64,000 nt of DNA from Trichobilharzia szidati (taxonomy: Eukaryota; Platyhelminthes; Trematoda; Strigeidida; Schistosomatidae): the NCBI GenBank assembly GCA_944472155.2, contig OX235271.1, positions 28,404,977 through 28,468,976 of the forward strand, in the 5' to 3' direction. Positions 41,500 through 51,969 of this stretch are shown one piece after another (positions within the stretch are counted from its first letter, which is position 1; every line of letters begins with the position of its first letter). Made by a program: the position numbers and the translations under genes. Under the pieces are notes generated by a model, which was not told the origin of the DNA, did no database searches, and saw only the letters and a list, made by a program, of their open reading frames with translations.

Positions 41500-42323
41500 A
41501 CACATTAGTATTATCATTTAATAAACACAAACTTGGCACATTACAGGCACCAAGAGATGCGCCACACAACAATAATAATAAAAAAACAATATGTAAGGAA
41601 AGTAGGGACAGACCATCCAGAAAAATAAAGCAAGCACACTTATCAAGACACATCATCCACCATTCATTACTACATATTACTTGCAGAAATGGAATAAACA
41701 AGAAGAAAGCCGCAGCATGTTTGCCATTTATTGTGATTCTTGGCCACGTCTGGTAACGTTTCGAGCCACCGATTTGAACTGTCTGTCTCTCGGACCCCAG
41801 CCAGGGAGTCTTGATGCACCAACACCGATGCCAACCTAACACAAACAGCCTTCATTTCACAGCATCACGTCATAGCATGAACACCTCTCCGCCTTTTCCA
41901 TTCAGTCCCAGGGCTAGCAAAAAACAGACTCTGACATGGAAGTCTCTACGATGACATTCGTAGAACCTGTACAAGTCACCAAGGTCGGTGTTTCTAGATG
42001 ACGACATTGAATGAACGGTGACCTCCATCATTTCCAAACACATCACCGGACTTCAGTATTAGTTACACGATGATGCCATTGAAAGTAAGCGATTTTGCCG
42101 AGATAACGATGATCGAATATGCACGGTCGTTGCACACCTTTAGCTCAGAAAGTTTAATTAAGTTTCACAAGCGTGGAGCAAGACTACGCGCACCGAGGCA
42201 ATATAAACGCGATAGCTATACTGAAATCCTCGAAACAGTGTCAGAGGTAGCCCGAATTGGCACATACCACCAAAGCTTTCAAAATATGGTTAGAGATTTC
42301 GTCTGTCACACCACCACTCAAAT
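41500..42323 (-). mobile_element. Possible LTR-element internal sequence next to a family B LTR
   Basis: The minus strand leaving the LTR at 42324 starts ATTTGAGTGGTGGTGTGACA, which contains a TGGTGGTGTGACAG that could serve as a primer-binding site. Higher GC than local intron. No gag or pol motif recognised; ORFs on both strands overlap and are not convincing. Confidence 0.4.
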
Positions 42324-42650
42324 TGTAACAACAGAATGCAAGACACGTAAGCCAAAGTATATTTTTCATTCATCAAACAGCTGTTTATATATCTACAGTT
42401 TATATTCGTTAACCAATCATCAAGCGTGTGACTTCGGTTTAAGTCAAAAAACAGGAAACAAAATGTTCAAATATACGCACTATTCTGTTGCCAATGCAGT
42501 ATATAACCGTAGGAAAGTACTCTGCCTCTAACATCAAATAGAATGTTTAAATAGATATACTGTATTCTGTTGATAGTGCCGAATTGAACTGTGGGAATAT
42601 GTGAGAATAATATTCCATTGGCACACACATTGTCTGTATCACACCACCCG
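42324..42650 (-). mobile_element. LTR, family B, minus strand
   Basis: On the plus strand it begins TGTAACAACAGAATGCAAGA and ends GTATCACACCACCCG, i.e. the reverse of the copy at 55661-55987, sharing the AATAGAATGTTTAAATA and GTTGATAGTGCCGAATTGAA blocks. The outer terminal dinucleotide at the right end is mutated. Confidence 0.7.
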
Positions 42651-42767
42651 AAAATAACAACCTTGATACACGAAATTGTTGTAAAATTCAAGTGGTTCAC
42701 CTGTACAGTTGTTCAGTGCAACTGCAGGCTCCTACCAATCTTGCAACAATACCTTAAACTTAGACAT

Positions 42768-43397
42768 ACTTACTTTACTTCGGCTATCTCCTACGGGAGG
42801 ATGAGCCGGCTTCATGAACATCTCGAATCATCGCTACCCAGGCGCGGCGATCTGATGAAGAGAGTTCATGAAGTTTCATGGGAATTTGGTACGAGTGATG
42901 ACCTCAGAATCGCTCGGCATTTTGTTTGAGAGTGCAGCTCTAGCCTTTACACAACCAAGTGTGACCTACAAGGCAGTAGGAGTGGAGTAGGGAGTCCACT
43001 ATCCATTGGCAGCCAGTGACCGGAGTTCGGTTCATACGCCTTTTTGAATGGGGCCAGACATCCAGGACATCCAACAAGCCCTTTGTCCATACGTCTGCCG
43101 GTGAGCTCCAGTGAGCTTCATACACCAGTCGTCGGAGGTTTGGAATCAGGGTTTAGCCATCTCCCCTAGACTGTCATCCAATGGACAGTCAACCCGGTGA
43201 AGAGCGCCGGGCATCCGCTTTCGCCCTCTCATTTTGATGAAAAACACCTCCACCACGTGAAGGCGGTGAGTAGGACTTCCTCAGGAGAGGCTATGTAAGA
43301 CGCCCGGTCATATGGGAGCATTTTAAGAGGTGTGTGGAGGGGTGGCCAATTCGCAGCGCAAGGCACCCACCTCCGACCATCCTGAGACTTTGGAGGC
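42768..43397 (-). mobile_element. LINE-derived composite retroposon, copy 1, 13-bp duplication
   Basis: Flanked by TAAACTTAGACAT at 42755-42767 and 43398-43410. GC-rich. On the minus strand it begins CCTCCAAAGTCTCAGGATGG and ends with coding sequence that reads RRAWVAMIRDVHEAGSSSRR and a stop, the C terminus of a non-LTR polyprotein, followed by AAGTAAAGTAAGT. It shares over 90 percent of its length by eye with 58464-59195 but lacks a ~100-bp block just before the shared C-terminal segment. Confidence 0.78.
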
Positions 43398-43410
43398 TAA
43401 ACTTAGACAT

Positions 43411-43625
43411 CGTAAAGTACATGCAATGCTTATAGACACTGGACTTGGCTATACACGCATTGGAAGATGGAGTTACAGCTACTAACTCAATGATTCGAAA
43501 TACACTGCCTAGAATAATTACAGTGTAAGTATAAGTCTCTATGTGAAAAAGAAGCAGATATAATTTAAAAGTGTTAAAATGATTTAAGAATACAACTTCG
43601 GCACTATGGTAGAGTATGATTCTAT
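43411..43625. other. Intron or flank, nothing recognised
   Basis: No motif seen. Confidence 0.4.
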
Positions 43626-43632
43626 TAACACA

Positions 43633-43890
43633 GTAAATTTATTTGATAAAATCAAACAATGCTTTAGTATTATTTACTGATAACGTTTCCAGAACAATTT
43701 ACTGCTCATATAATCATATCAAGGCATTCACATAACTTTCAAACTTGGTTTATATCAATCCATTATTTCTTATCCTTTGATTGAAAAGCTATAGGAGTGC
43801 CTTAATATTGATTATAATCAATAAATTGTGCCCGAAACGTCATTATTACTGAATCATTGTGTGATTTCATCAAACAAATCTACTCTGTCT
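43633..43890. repeat. Short inverted repeat of Penelope type
   Basis: 43633-43718 pairs in reverse with 43812-43890: TTATTTGATAAAATCAAACA against TGATTTCATCAAACAAATC, and GATAACGTTTCCAGAACAATT against AAATTGTGCCCGAAACGTCA. The GAAACGTC string is that of Penelope hammerheads. The spacer is about 95 bp. Confidence 0.5.
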
Positions 43891-44039
43891 GCTGTTGAAA
43901 TGATAACTAAGTAATATGGAAACTCCTACAACACACTAAGGATTGCAGTGCCCTAAATCTTTCACAAACCACATTCAGCATCTTTATGACAATGCTACCT
44001 ATCGACTGATTCATAATTAGAAACTCAGGAAAGGCAGGA

Positions 44040-44945
44040 GTAAGCTAAGACTACCCTACTATCACTGAAGATATTCCTAATTGTGGTGAATTGGATTAGG
44101 CAACAGACTGTTGGGAGCAAAAGAAGAATGATGGGAAGACTCTGGAAGATATGGATTTCGCGGACGATTTATGTCCAGCTTCACATAAATTCGAAGACGT
44201 ACCAGAGGAAGCAGCGAAGACAGCACTTCAAGTGAACTTAGAGAAAGCGGAGGTGATGGAGATAACCAACCAACAACAAGCACCAATCATTATCAATGGA
44301 AGAAATTTGAAATAGGTCACTTCCTTTGCTTATCTAGGTAGCAACATCTCAACTATAGGCAGTCGGCATATATGAGGATGTCAAAACCATAATCGGAAAG
44401 ACAACACAGTCCTCCATCACTCCTCAAATCACTTTAGAAATCCTCTGCATTCACCATCACAACAACAAAATTCGGATTTTCAACACCAATGTTATGTCAG
44501 TCGGTGAGTTCTACTACATGGGTCAAGAACTTGGCCAGCTCGTCACGAAAAGCATTTCCGACAAGCGGAAAACTTCTATCAACAGCCACTTCCACTCCAT
44601 ATTGAAGATCAAATGGCCAACCAGGAAGGATTAGCAACAGCGAACTCTGGGAACAAACAAACCAAGAAACTATTGGCCAACAAATATTCCAGAAGAAATG
44701 GAGGTGAGTCGGATTAAACACACAGGAGACATCGCGCAAAAGGCCATCGCTCGAATTTAACACGATTGGGAAACGACGAGTTGGGCGTTGGTCCGAGAGT
44801 GACATGGAGGAGACCGTGTGGAGAGGAGAAGAGAGCTTTATTGACAATCACAAGTGGACAGATGAAAAAGACTACAGAGAACAGGACAAAACAGAGTTGT
44901 ACTGTTGAAGCCCAATATTCCACTCAGAACCAAAGGGAATTATTA
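44040..44945 (+). mobile_element. RTE-A LINE 3' half, plus strand
   Basis: Includes RT sequence after the catalytic box (GGTGAATTGGATTAGGCAAC, ATATGGATTTCGCGGACGAT = DFADDL type), the ACCAACCAACAACAAGCACC block, GGAAGAAATTTGAAATAGGT, and a terminal segment with ACGACGAGTTGGGCGTTGGT and CAATATTCCACTCAGAACC, then TTATTATAATAAT. Frameshifts throughout. Confidence 0.78.
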
Positions 44946-45269
44946 TAATAATGTCGGAAAGGTTATTGGTTATTTAAGATAAAATAAATGTCTTAGTCAT
45001 TCTCTCAAAAGATAATAAAGCATTAGTAAAATGGATGATGGGGTCATATATCCGCTAATAACATGATCTGATCACACGTATACAAGAAATGAACACGTAG
45101 ACACTGGTTTAGACACGCATTACTCACAAGGACTCGTTCTAAGAGGTTAAAACAACTAAAAATCACACTCAATTTTCATCTGATCACCAAAAACTACTTT
45201 CCATTAAAGTCAGTTCACTGTCTTTAGTATTTCGTTGTAAAAAGAAGTTTAGATTGGTTAGTCACTACG

Positions 45270-45640
45270 AGTGAGAACCATTGGTCATATGTGCCAACCT
45301 ACGTGGCTTAGACTAACTGTTGTAGATTTCATTGACTGGTGCCATGTTTTCGTTTGACCGCCGCTAGCTCTTTTCCAGCCTGACCCTATATCAGCTAACA
45401 TTGCCCATTGTCGAGGAAGGCGATGACTAGGCATAATCGTAACACATGTCCTAACCACTTCAGTCGATGTAATTTCACAGTCTCGTCGATTGATTTCCCC
45501 TCCTTACCTAGCACTCGACCAATACCTAACCTCAGTATTGCTCACCTTATTATACCACTTCACACGGGAGATAGAACGCAGACACCTATGATCGAAGACA
45601 GCTAATCTTTTCATGTCTTCCGCTCTCAATGGCCTAAGAT
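45270..45640 (-). mobile_element. RTE-B LINE fragment, minus strand
   Basis: GTTTTCGTTTGACCGCCGCTAG, AGCCTGACCCTATATCAGC, GGCATAATCGTAACACATGT and CTCACCTTATTATACCACTT are the reverse of 50840-51060. Confidence 0.8.
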
Positions 45641-46240
45641 ATGTTGATTATGTTTTAATTGTCTGTGAAAGCACATCAAAAGCTGAAAACTTTGTTGATA
45701 AAATTCAACTCATGCCAGCCGAATCTCAGTTTCACAATAGAACACGAAGAAAATGATACGATTAAATTCCTAGACGTTTTTCAACACTCAAAAGGATTGA
45801 TGGCACTTTGAAAAGATCTATATTTAGAAAGTCTTTATGGACAGTATGGCGGTACATTTATTTCAAAAAAGTTTTTTTTCCAGTCCAGTATAAAAAGAAC
45901 TTCGAACACTGTTCATCAATAGAATACGGAAAATTTGTTGTGACAGTACAATTAAACATGAAATACAGACTCTGAATGAAGGATATTTTATCTAAGAATG
46001 GGTATCCTATGAGGATCATTAAGCAATACTCTAAAAAAAATTAGCCCCAGTTAATCTAACCGAACACTTTCAAAGAAATCTGTCTATATCAATTCGCCAT
46101 CCAAAGGAGATGATGTCTACAAGAAGTACACAAATGAAGACTTGATACTGCTTTCAAGAGAATGGATACTTCTGCAAAACTCATCTTCCTTAACACCAGT
46201 ATCAAGCAGGTGCTTCAACAATCTGTAAGGGTTGTGCAAT
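45640..46240 (+). pseudogene. Penelope-like reverse transcriptase fragment
   Basis: Degraded plus-strand translation shows YVDYVLIVCESTSKAENF (RT catalytic YVDD box with the second Asp changed to Tyr), IQLMPAESQF, a TIKFLDV-type segment, RIDGTLKRSIFRKSLWT, FFPVQYKKNFEHC and finally an NGYPMRIIK-like end. This order is that of Penelope RT palm, thumb and connector; the same connector (YKRNL, SENGYP) opens the fragment at 12076. Stops and shifts are frequent. Confidence 0.75.
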
Positions 46241-46244
46241 TCGA

Positions 46245-46820
46245 GTTTATAAATCAGGTCTCTGTGTACACATGGGAATGGTGGTCACTGTGAATCTATC
46301 ATGGTGATATGTTTCATTAATTAACTATTATTATTACAGTTAATGTTATGAAAACTCTATTCTACCTTTTATTATTATTATTATTTTCGCAATTCATTTA
46401 AAACTATCTTCTATTCATCAAGATTCCAGTATGACAACCAAGCCAGGTGACTTGCCAATGCACTCGTTTCACTTCACTTCGTTACGAGTGGAACCATATA
46501 GCTTCAAGTTTGAGTTTTGCAGTTTCAGTAACAGCGGTGTTAATTTTTTACGGAATAGAGTGTTGCTATCCCCCCCCCCCCCACACACACACACAACCTT
46601 TCCCCTTTACCTGACTTATTATCGACTAAGCGAGAATTAGGAGTGTATCAGATAGGGATAGAAAGCCCAGCACCTCTCTGTATATTTCGTGCTTATTGTT
46701 GTACTCGTCAGAAAGACGTACATGCAACCTTAAAGCTTTGAACTTATGAACTTATCCAGTAGTAGCTGTATCATCCATCATACGCCTAACCACTGATCTA
46801 TTCCAGTCAAGAATGACCTC
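46245..46820. other. Intron or flank with simple tracts and SINE scraps
   Basis: (ATT)n near 46370-46385, a C11 run at 46571-46581 followed by CACACACACACA. 46465-46650 has faint SINE similarity (GTTTCAGTAACAGCGGTGTT). Nothing else recognised. Confidence 0.45.
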
Positions 46821-46824
46821 GTAT

Positions 46825-47125
46825 AGAATTGTAATCAATAGAGGGATTCCTTACTGAATGACAGAGTAGACTGACTGATTTCAACACAGAATTGTGCACA
46901 CAAGTGCAGTAGTTCGAGTTGTTACACTAAATGTACCACACAAAGGAAAACAAAAGAGAGAGAGGGAGAGAGGAAGAGATTCGAAGGAACGATTATAAGC
47001 AGAAAGGTGAGAGAGAGAAAGAACAGTGACACAGGACAACATTGGGGCTTAGTGGATATGGTAAATCACAAAATTTAAATGCATCTTAACCATTGACACC
47101 AACTTTGAGTCATACCACCAATAGT
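46825..47125 (-). mobile_element. RTE-B LINE 3' end, minus strand
   Basis: TTTCAACACAGAATTGTGCA, GCAGTAGTTCGAGTTG and an AGAGAG-rich block match the reverse of the RTE-B terminal segment. Confidence 0.6.
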
Positions 47126-47149
47126 ATATAGACATTATTATTATTTTTA

Positions 47150-47590
47150 TTATTCCCTTGGGTTCCTAGTGGAACATAGGGCTTCAACTGCACGTCTCCA
47201 CTTGCTTCTGTCTTCTCCTGTACTTTTCAACTGCACCCATGTTAATCCATTCTGTTTCAGCTCCTCCTCATACGATCTCCTCCATGTCACTCCTCGATGT
47301 CCCACTCGCCGCTTCCCTTTCGGGTTCCACTCCAACACTGGCCTGACGCGTGATGTCACCCAACAGCCTCCTCAGCCAGTGAGTGTCCAATCCATCTCCA
47401 CTTTCGCCTGCATATTTTGTTGGGCGATTGGTTCTTGTTTTGTTTGTTCCCATAGTTTCTTGTTGGTTCTTGTTCTTTCCGGCCATCTGATCTTCAGTAT
47501 AGAGCGAAGACAGTTAGTTGTTGATAAAGGTCTGCAACAGGCTGTTGGAAATATTCTTTGTGACCCGCCGCCAAGTTTCTGATCCGTATA
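47150..47590 (-). mobile_element. RTE-A LINE 3' end, minus strand
   Basis: Minus-strand frames PVLEWNPKGKRRVGHRGVTW, SLFRILKIRWPER-type wording, NKKLWEQTKQEPIAQQN and DQKLGGGSQRIFPTACC. Very similar to 36000-36460. Tail of (ATT)n at 47138-47155. Confidence 0.8.
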
Positions 47591-47990
47591 TAGACATTGG
47601 TTCTTGGAATCCGTGGGACACCAGCTAGTCAGTCTACCCCTGCATACATGGACTGATTCCAAATTTTGCTTTAATCAACACTAGCTATTTTCTACACTGA
47701 TCCTATTTCAGCTAACATTGCCGCCCATCAAGGAAGTTGATGGCTAGGCATACGTAACACATGTCCGAGCTATTTCAAGATGATTCACCTTCACAACCTC
47801 CTGGATAGATTTTCCCTCTTTACCTATCACTCGACAGCTAACCTCAATATTACTCACAATAATATACTGCCTAAAGAGGGAGATAGGACGTAGATACACA
47901 TGATTAAAGACAGCTACCCACGTCTGGCAACCATAAAGGAGGAGGATGGAGCAAACTGCTGAGCAGTACACACGTCCTCTGTGATTGATA

Positions 47991-48838
47991 ATAATAATAA
48001 TAATAATATCTAATGTCAAGTACCTTGGACTGAATATTTCCTCCGATCTTTCCTGGTCCTCTCACATCTTGCTAGTTACTAGAAAGATGTTTCGCTTAAC
48101 ATTCTACGTTAAGAAATTAAGGCAGTCTGGCATAAAGCAGTCTTTGCTTTCTCAGTTTGTCAACTCTTGTATTCTAACCATCCCTCTTTACTGCTCCCCA
48201 TTAATCTTTCCTGGACTACTTAAGAAAGACTTTGCTTCGCTGCGTAGGGCACTAAAAGCTGTTAGTAGGGCAAGTGGGATTTCGTTAAACCAACTGGTTA
48301 ACACTATTGTGGATAGTCATATAATGTCATGTAAGAAACTAGCGAATTCTATATTGTCTGACCCCGAACACCCTCTCTATACGCAGCTCTCTCCTTGCAT
48401 ATCATCTGGTAGAACTAGAAGTAACTATAGGAAGCTATATGCCAGGAGTACCAAGTACAAACTTATCTGGCACAGCTGTCATGCGATGAGAAATCCGTTA
48501 GGTATGACACGATCAACTTACTGCGGCACTCTAACAAATAGTTCCCATTTATTTTTGTTTTCCTATCTGTGTTACTATTATATTGTTGTTCACATCTTCT
48601 ATTACACACTAATTTTATATTTTACATCGTGTGGTGCATTGTCTAAACATGTGAATGCAATGCTGTTCTTTTTTATTTCTTTTATTTCTCCTTTTTTTCT
48701 TTTTGTTGTTGTTGCCTTCTATTTTTAAAATCTTATAAAAATTTATGAGGTGATTAGATGCAATATTGTAATGCACGCTGAAAATTCCATACCTGTACCA
48801 CAAATACTGTTTAGAATAAAGCTATTATTATTATTATT
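47991..48838 (+). mobile_element. CR1-like LINE, 5'-truncated, with 37-bp target-site duplication
   Basis: Plus strand; opens with (AAT)n at 47989-48008, then RT thumb and C-terminal coding sequence, a 3' UTR and the end GAATAAAGC followed by (TTA)n at 48822-48838. The terminal UTR contains GCTGAAAATTCCATACCTGTACC, a sequence also used by the SINE family at 38725-38885, so that SINE probably borrows this LINE's 3' end. Confidence 0.85.
48009..48500 (+). pseudogene. CR1-like reverse transcriptase C-terminal fragment
   Basis: Frame reads VKYLGLNISSDLSWSSHILL, RLTFYVKKLRQSGIKQSLL, ILTIPLYCSPLIFPGLLKKD, ILSDPEHPLYTQLSPCISSG, ARSTKYK. It is collinear with the last third of the ORF at 2218-272 (VKYLGLVLSSDLSWSSH, FPGLLKK, SEHPLYQQL). 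The catalytic domain is missing, and the frame shifts after KYK relative to the longer copy. Confidence 0.85.
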
Positions 48839-49139
48839 AACTGCTGAGCAGTACACACGTCCTTTGTGATCGATAGCCGGAAGAATATCATGTCTAAGCC
48901 AGAGTTGATGTAGGTTGGTGAATCCCACATTATTCTTTTATATTCATGCTGAGATTTCGTCAACAGTCAGTTAGTGAGTTGGGGCTGATGCAACTTCCCA
49001 AATGAGTGAAGTGATCACCACCCTCTACCACATCATGCATCTCACCCTTGTTATTACTACTACAGACTGAATTCTAACAGTTAACATTGCAATCCAGACA
49101 TTATGCTAGGTGACACTCTGAATTCAGTTACTTCAGGAC

Positions 49140-49290
49140 TGCCCATACGCATCTTGCTAATGAATAGCAAGAAGCATGACACTATTGTCCAGGACATCCT
49201 GGTGACTATCTTCAACCATCTAACAACAATTCAAAGTGTACTGTAATACAAATTCATCTTAGCTCGATGATTCCACATTGCAAACTTTTC
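49140..49290 (+). repeat. SINE fragment (second type)
   Basis: ACCATCTAACAACAATTCAA, TGTACTGTAATACA, TCCACATTGCAAACTT and ACAGAATTGAATTCAGTCTA parallel the 3' part of 54780-54880. Confidence 0.5.
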
Positions 49291-49294
49291 ACTG

Positions 49295-50235
49295 ACAGAA
49301 TTGAATTCAGTCTACACCAACACCACAAAAGACCAGACACATGACAATAGTGTTATTCCCTTGTTACGAATAACTTCGACTGATTATATAATTCATCTGA
49401 ATGGCTTTAAAATACAACTCGTCCTAAGGTCCATTGTGTTGTGCAAGCAAAACGTGATCTGTGCAGACAAATGCACACACACACCCGTGCTTAGAAGCTT
49501 AGTACGACCACCAGTTCATAATATAATAATAAAACCATAAGTAGACAAAATAAGTCAAATGCATGCATGTCAAGGAGATCATGATGACGATAGGTATATA
49601 TAAACACATAACACATAGCACATTCCACCCATATCTTTTTTGTAATGCTTAATAAGAGTTTACAAAAAGGATAGAATGAAAAGTACTCACAACATTTGTT
49701 GTCAGTTAAATATATTTAGAAGAGAGAGACAAAAAGAGATAAAAAATTCAAAAAGATATTTGTTGATCTATAGATTTTCAAATAAAATCCGTGCGAGTTA
49801 TAGAACTAATGACAATAGTTACGAGTAGAACTTGAAAAATAACGGAAATGAAAAAAAACTCAATAAAAGGAGAGATGATGACACGAGAAAGAAATGAGAG
49901 AGAGAGAGACAGTTCAAGAGAAGACAAGACATAGATGTGTCTACAATACTGAGAGTAGCCTAATTATTGAAAGTGAAGGCTTAGCCCATCTGGTCTATGC
50001 TCTTGACTTTCAATCAGGTCTGAACCTTACTTCACGTATTAAAGTCTGGGTGACCAAGTATTATCATTAGTCCACAGACAATCGGCGTCAATCATCGCAC
50101 ATTGCATGGGAATACAAATGGTGGTAGATTAACACTTTATTCCATTATTTACAGTTTCTGGCTAATGATAAACACACGTTTTCGTATGCGGTATATGCCA
50201 ACAAAAGACTAGGTATGATGTCAAGCTTCTTTAGA
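49295..50235. other. Intron or flank, nothing recognised
   Basis: AT-rich with AG-rich runs near 49700 and 49890. ORF at 49301-49540 shows no motif. Confidence 0.45.
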
Positions 50236-50239
50236 ATGA

Positions 50240-51400
50240 GCAAGATATTATTTCATCAACTGTTTAACCACTTCCCCTTTCTACTATCTATCTTAACCAT
50301 AACTCACCTCAGCGACCTAGGGATCGACTTGCTACAAGAGAATAATCTCGTCGACTTAGAATATGCAGACGATATAGTCCTTCCAGGCGAGGACGCTGAC
50401 AAAATGCAGAGTCTTCTGAACACCTTGAGCAACAATCTTCGTATGTTTGGCATGCGATTCGCCCCTGTAAAATGTAAGATAATGTTGCAGGATTGGACTA
50501 CACCGACTCCTAGATTAGAAATAGGAAGTGAAGTGGTAGAGCACGTTGACCGCTTCAATTACTTGGGAAGTACCCTCAGCCAGTGCCAACGGGTTGATCT
50601 CTGACGAAATTTCAGCACGAATACACAGGGCTAGGTTGCCATACGCCAGTTTACGCCGTCTCTGGCGTAGACGTGATATCCGACTATCAACCAAAGGGCG
50701 TGTATACTGCTCATCAGTCCGCTCCGTCCTCCTTTATGGCTGTGAGCGAGGCCTTGCCATTGAGAGCAGAAGACATGAAAAGATTGACTGTCTTCGATAA
50801 TAGGTGTCTGCGTTCTATCTCCTGTGTGAAGTGGTATAATAAGGTGAGCAATATTGAGGTTAGGTATTGGTCGAGTGCTAGGTAAGGAGGGGAAATCAGT
50901 CGACGAGACTGTGAAATTACATCGACTGAGATGGTTAGGACATGTGTTACGCATGCCTAGTCATCGCCTACCTCGACAATGGGCAATGTTGGCTGATATA
51001 TGGTCAGGCTGGAAAAGAGCTAGCGGCGGTCAAACCAAAACATGGCACCAGTCAATGAAATCTACAACAGCTAGTCTAAGCCACGTAGGAAGGTGTAGAC
51101 TTCCTGACTTGTCGGTGTCCTCGGGACGGTAAAAACCAATGGTTGGGAACAATTGGTGACAGGGCTCAAAATCGTCCTCACTGGCTGGCGCAGATGCATC
51201 CACTCCTTGTGACTCATGATTTCCAATGAAACTGTTTTGTACTTCATTATTACTATTCCTTTGTCTCACACCTCTACTTGCTGTCTCTGATATGCATTTC
51301 TCCTATTTTCTTCTCTTGCTTTGTGTGCTACGTGGATGGAGTGTGGCGACTTGAACTGCCGCACATATGTGCAAAGTTCTATGTCGAAAACCGACCTACC
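50240..51400 (+). mobile_element. RTE-B LINE, plus strand, longest copy
   Basis: From the RT palm to the 3' end. The last block TTGCTTTGTGTGCTACGTGG...AAAGTTCTATGTCGAAAACC defines the 3' terminus shared by at least eight other fragments in the window. Confidence 0.85.
50300..51130 (+). pseudogene. RTE-B reverse transcriptase and C-terminal region
   Basis: First frame (to 50604): LLQENNLVDLEYADDIVLPG with the YADD catalytic box, then MQSLLNTLSNNLRMFGMRFA, KCKIMLQDWTTPTPRLEIGS and FNYLGSTLSQ. A one-base shift at about 50590 leads to ISDEISARIHRARLPYASLR, RRDIRLSTKGRVYCSSVRSV and LLYGCE. Further frames give RAEDMKRLTVFDNRCLRSIS, VLGKEGKSVDETVKLHRLRW and LGHVLRMPSHRLPRQWAMLA. The overall order is that of RTE-type LINEs, but its wording differs from RTE-A, so it is a separate family. 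Confidence 0.83.
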
Positions 51401-51499
51401 GACTACCTATCTTAATACCTTTATTATCAAACTGAACTCTGAAGACCTTTTCAACTGCTGGTTTTCAGAGATTTGATTGATTTCAAGTGAGGTCACAAA

Positions 51500-51740
51500 G
51501 TAACTTCAATTAGAGAACCATAGAAAACAAGCAAGAAGTACTGGATAACTGTTCCATCTATTGTTTACGACTCTACAGCAGTATACATACATAACCCCCT
51601 CCACCACGAGGGATAGAACCCAGGACCTTTAGGGTCCGAGGCGAATTTGTTGACCGTTCTGCTACTGGGACAGCACCGAATGGCTCATCGATTCTAACTT
51701 CTGCAGATTTATGATAATATAGCCCAATCAGCAGCCACTG
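51500..51740 (-). repeat. SINE with degraded hammerhead-like core, minus strand
   Basis: Minus strand: tRNA-like head with GTAGCAGAACGGTCAACAAA and B-box-like GGGTTCTATCCCTC near 51613, then TGCTGTAGAGTCGTAAAC and TACTTCTTGCTTGTTTTCTA. Confidence 0.52.
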
Positions 51741-51799
51741 TTTGGATGCCACTTTTCACGACTTCTAACTAGAGCTCATGGCAACTGTATCCTACAGTC

Positions 51800-51965
51800 A
51801 GTCAATAGTGTTAATCAGATAAAATCTTCAAGTGACCTGCATGTCTTAGGTTTGATCCCCAGTGGGGTTATGGGTACGCACTGCTGAAGAGTCCCGAACC
51901 AGAGCGAAAAGCCACTGTCCAGTAAAGCCCTGGTTGGAAACAGTTCTCTAACTGGTCAGTTCTTT
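51800..51965 (+). repeat. SINE with degraded hammerhead-like core, plus strand
   Basis: B-box-like GGTTTGATCCCC at 51850, then CACTGCTGAAGAGTCCCGAA and CCAGAGCGAAAAGCC, CAGTAAAGCCC and terminal TTCTCTAACTGG. Confidence 0.55.
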
Positions 51966-51969
51966 ATCT

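Larger units (their letters stand above)
47591..49045 (-). mobile_element. RTE-B LINE, minus strand, interrupted by a CR1-like copy
   Basis: 47591-47990 and 48839-49045 are two parts of one minus-strand RTE-B element (TCCTATTTCAGCTAACATTG, AGGACGTAGATACACATGAT; then GATAGCCGGAAGAATATCAT, AGTGAGTTGGGGCTGATGCA). They share a 37-bp direct repeat (47954-47990, 48839-48875) with two mismatches, which is the target-site duplication of the insertion. Confidence 0.82.

Noticed and set aside
42070..42531. 153-codon plus-strand frame
   Set aside because: Its second half lies in the minus-strand family B LTR, and no protein motif is seen; better explained as repeat sequence.
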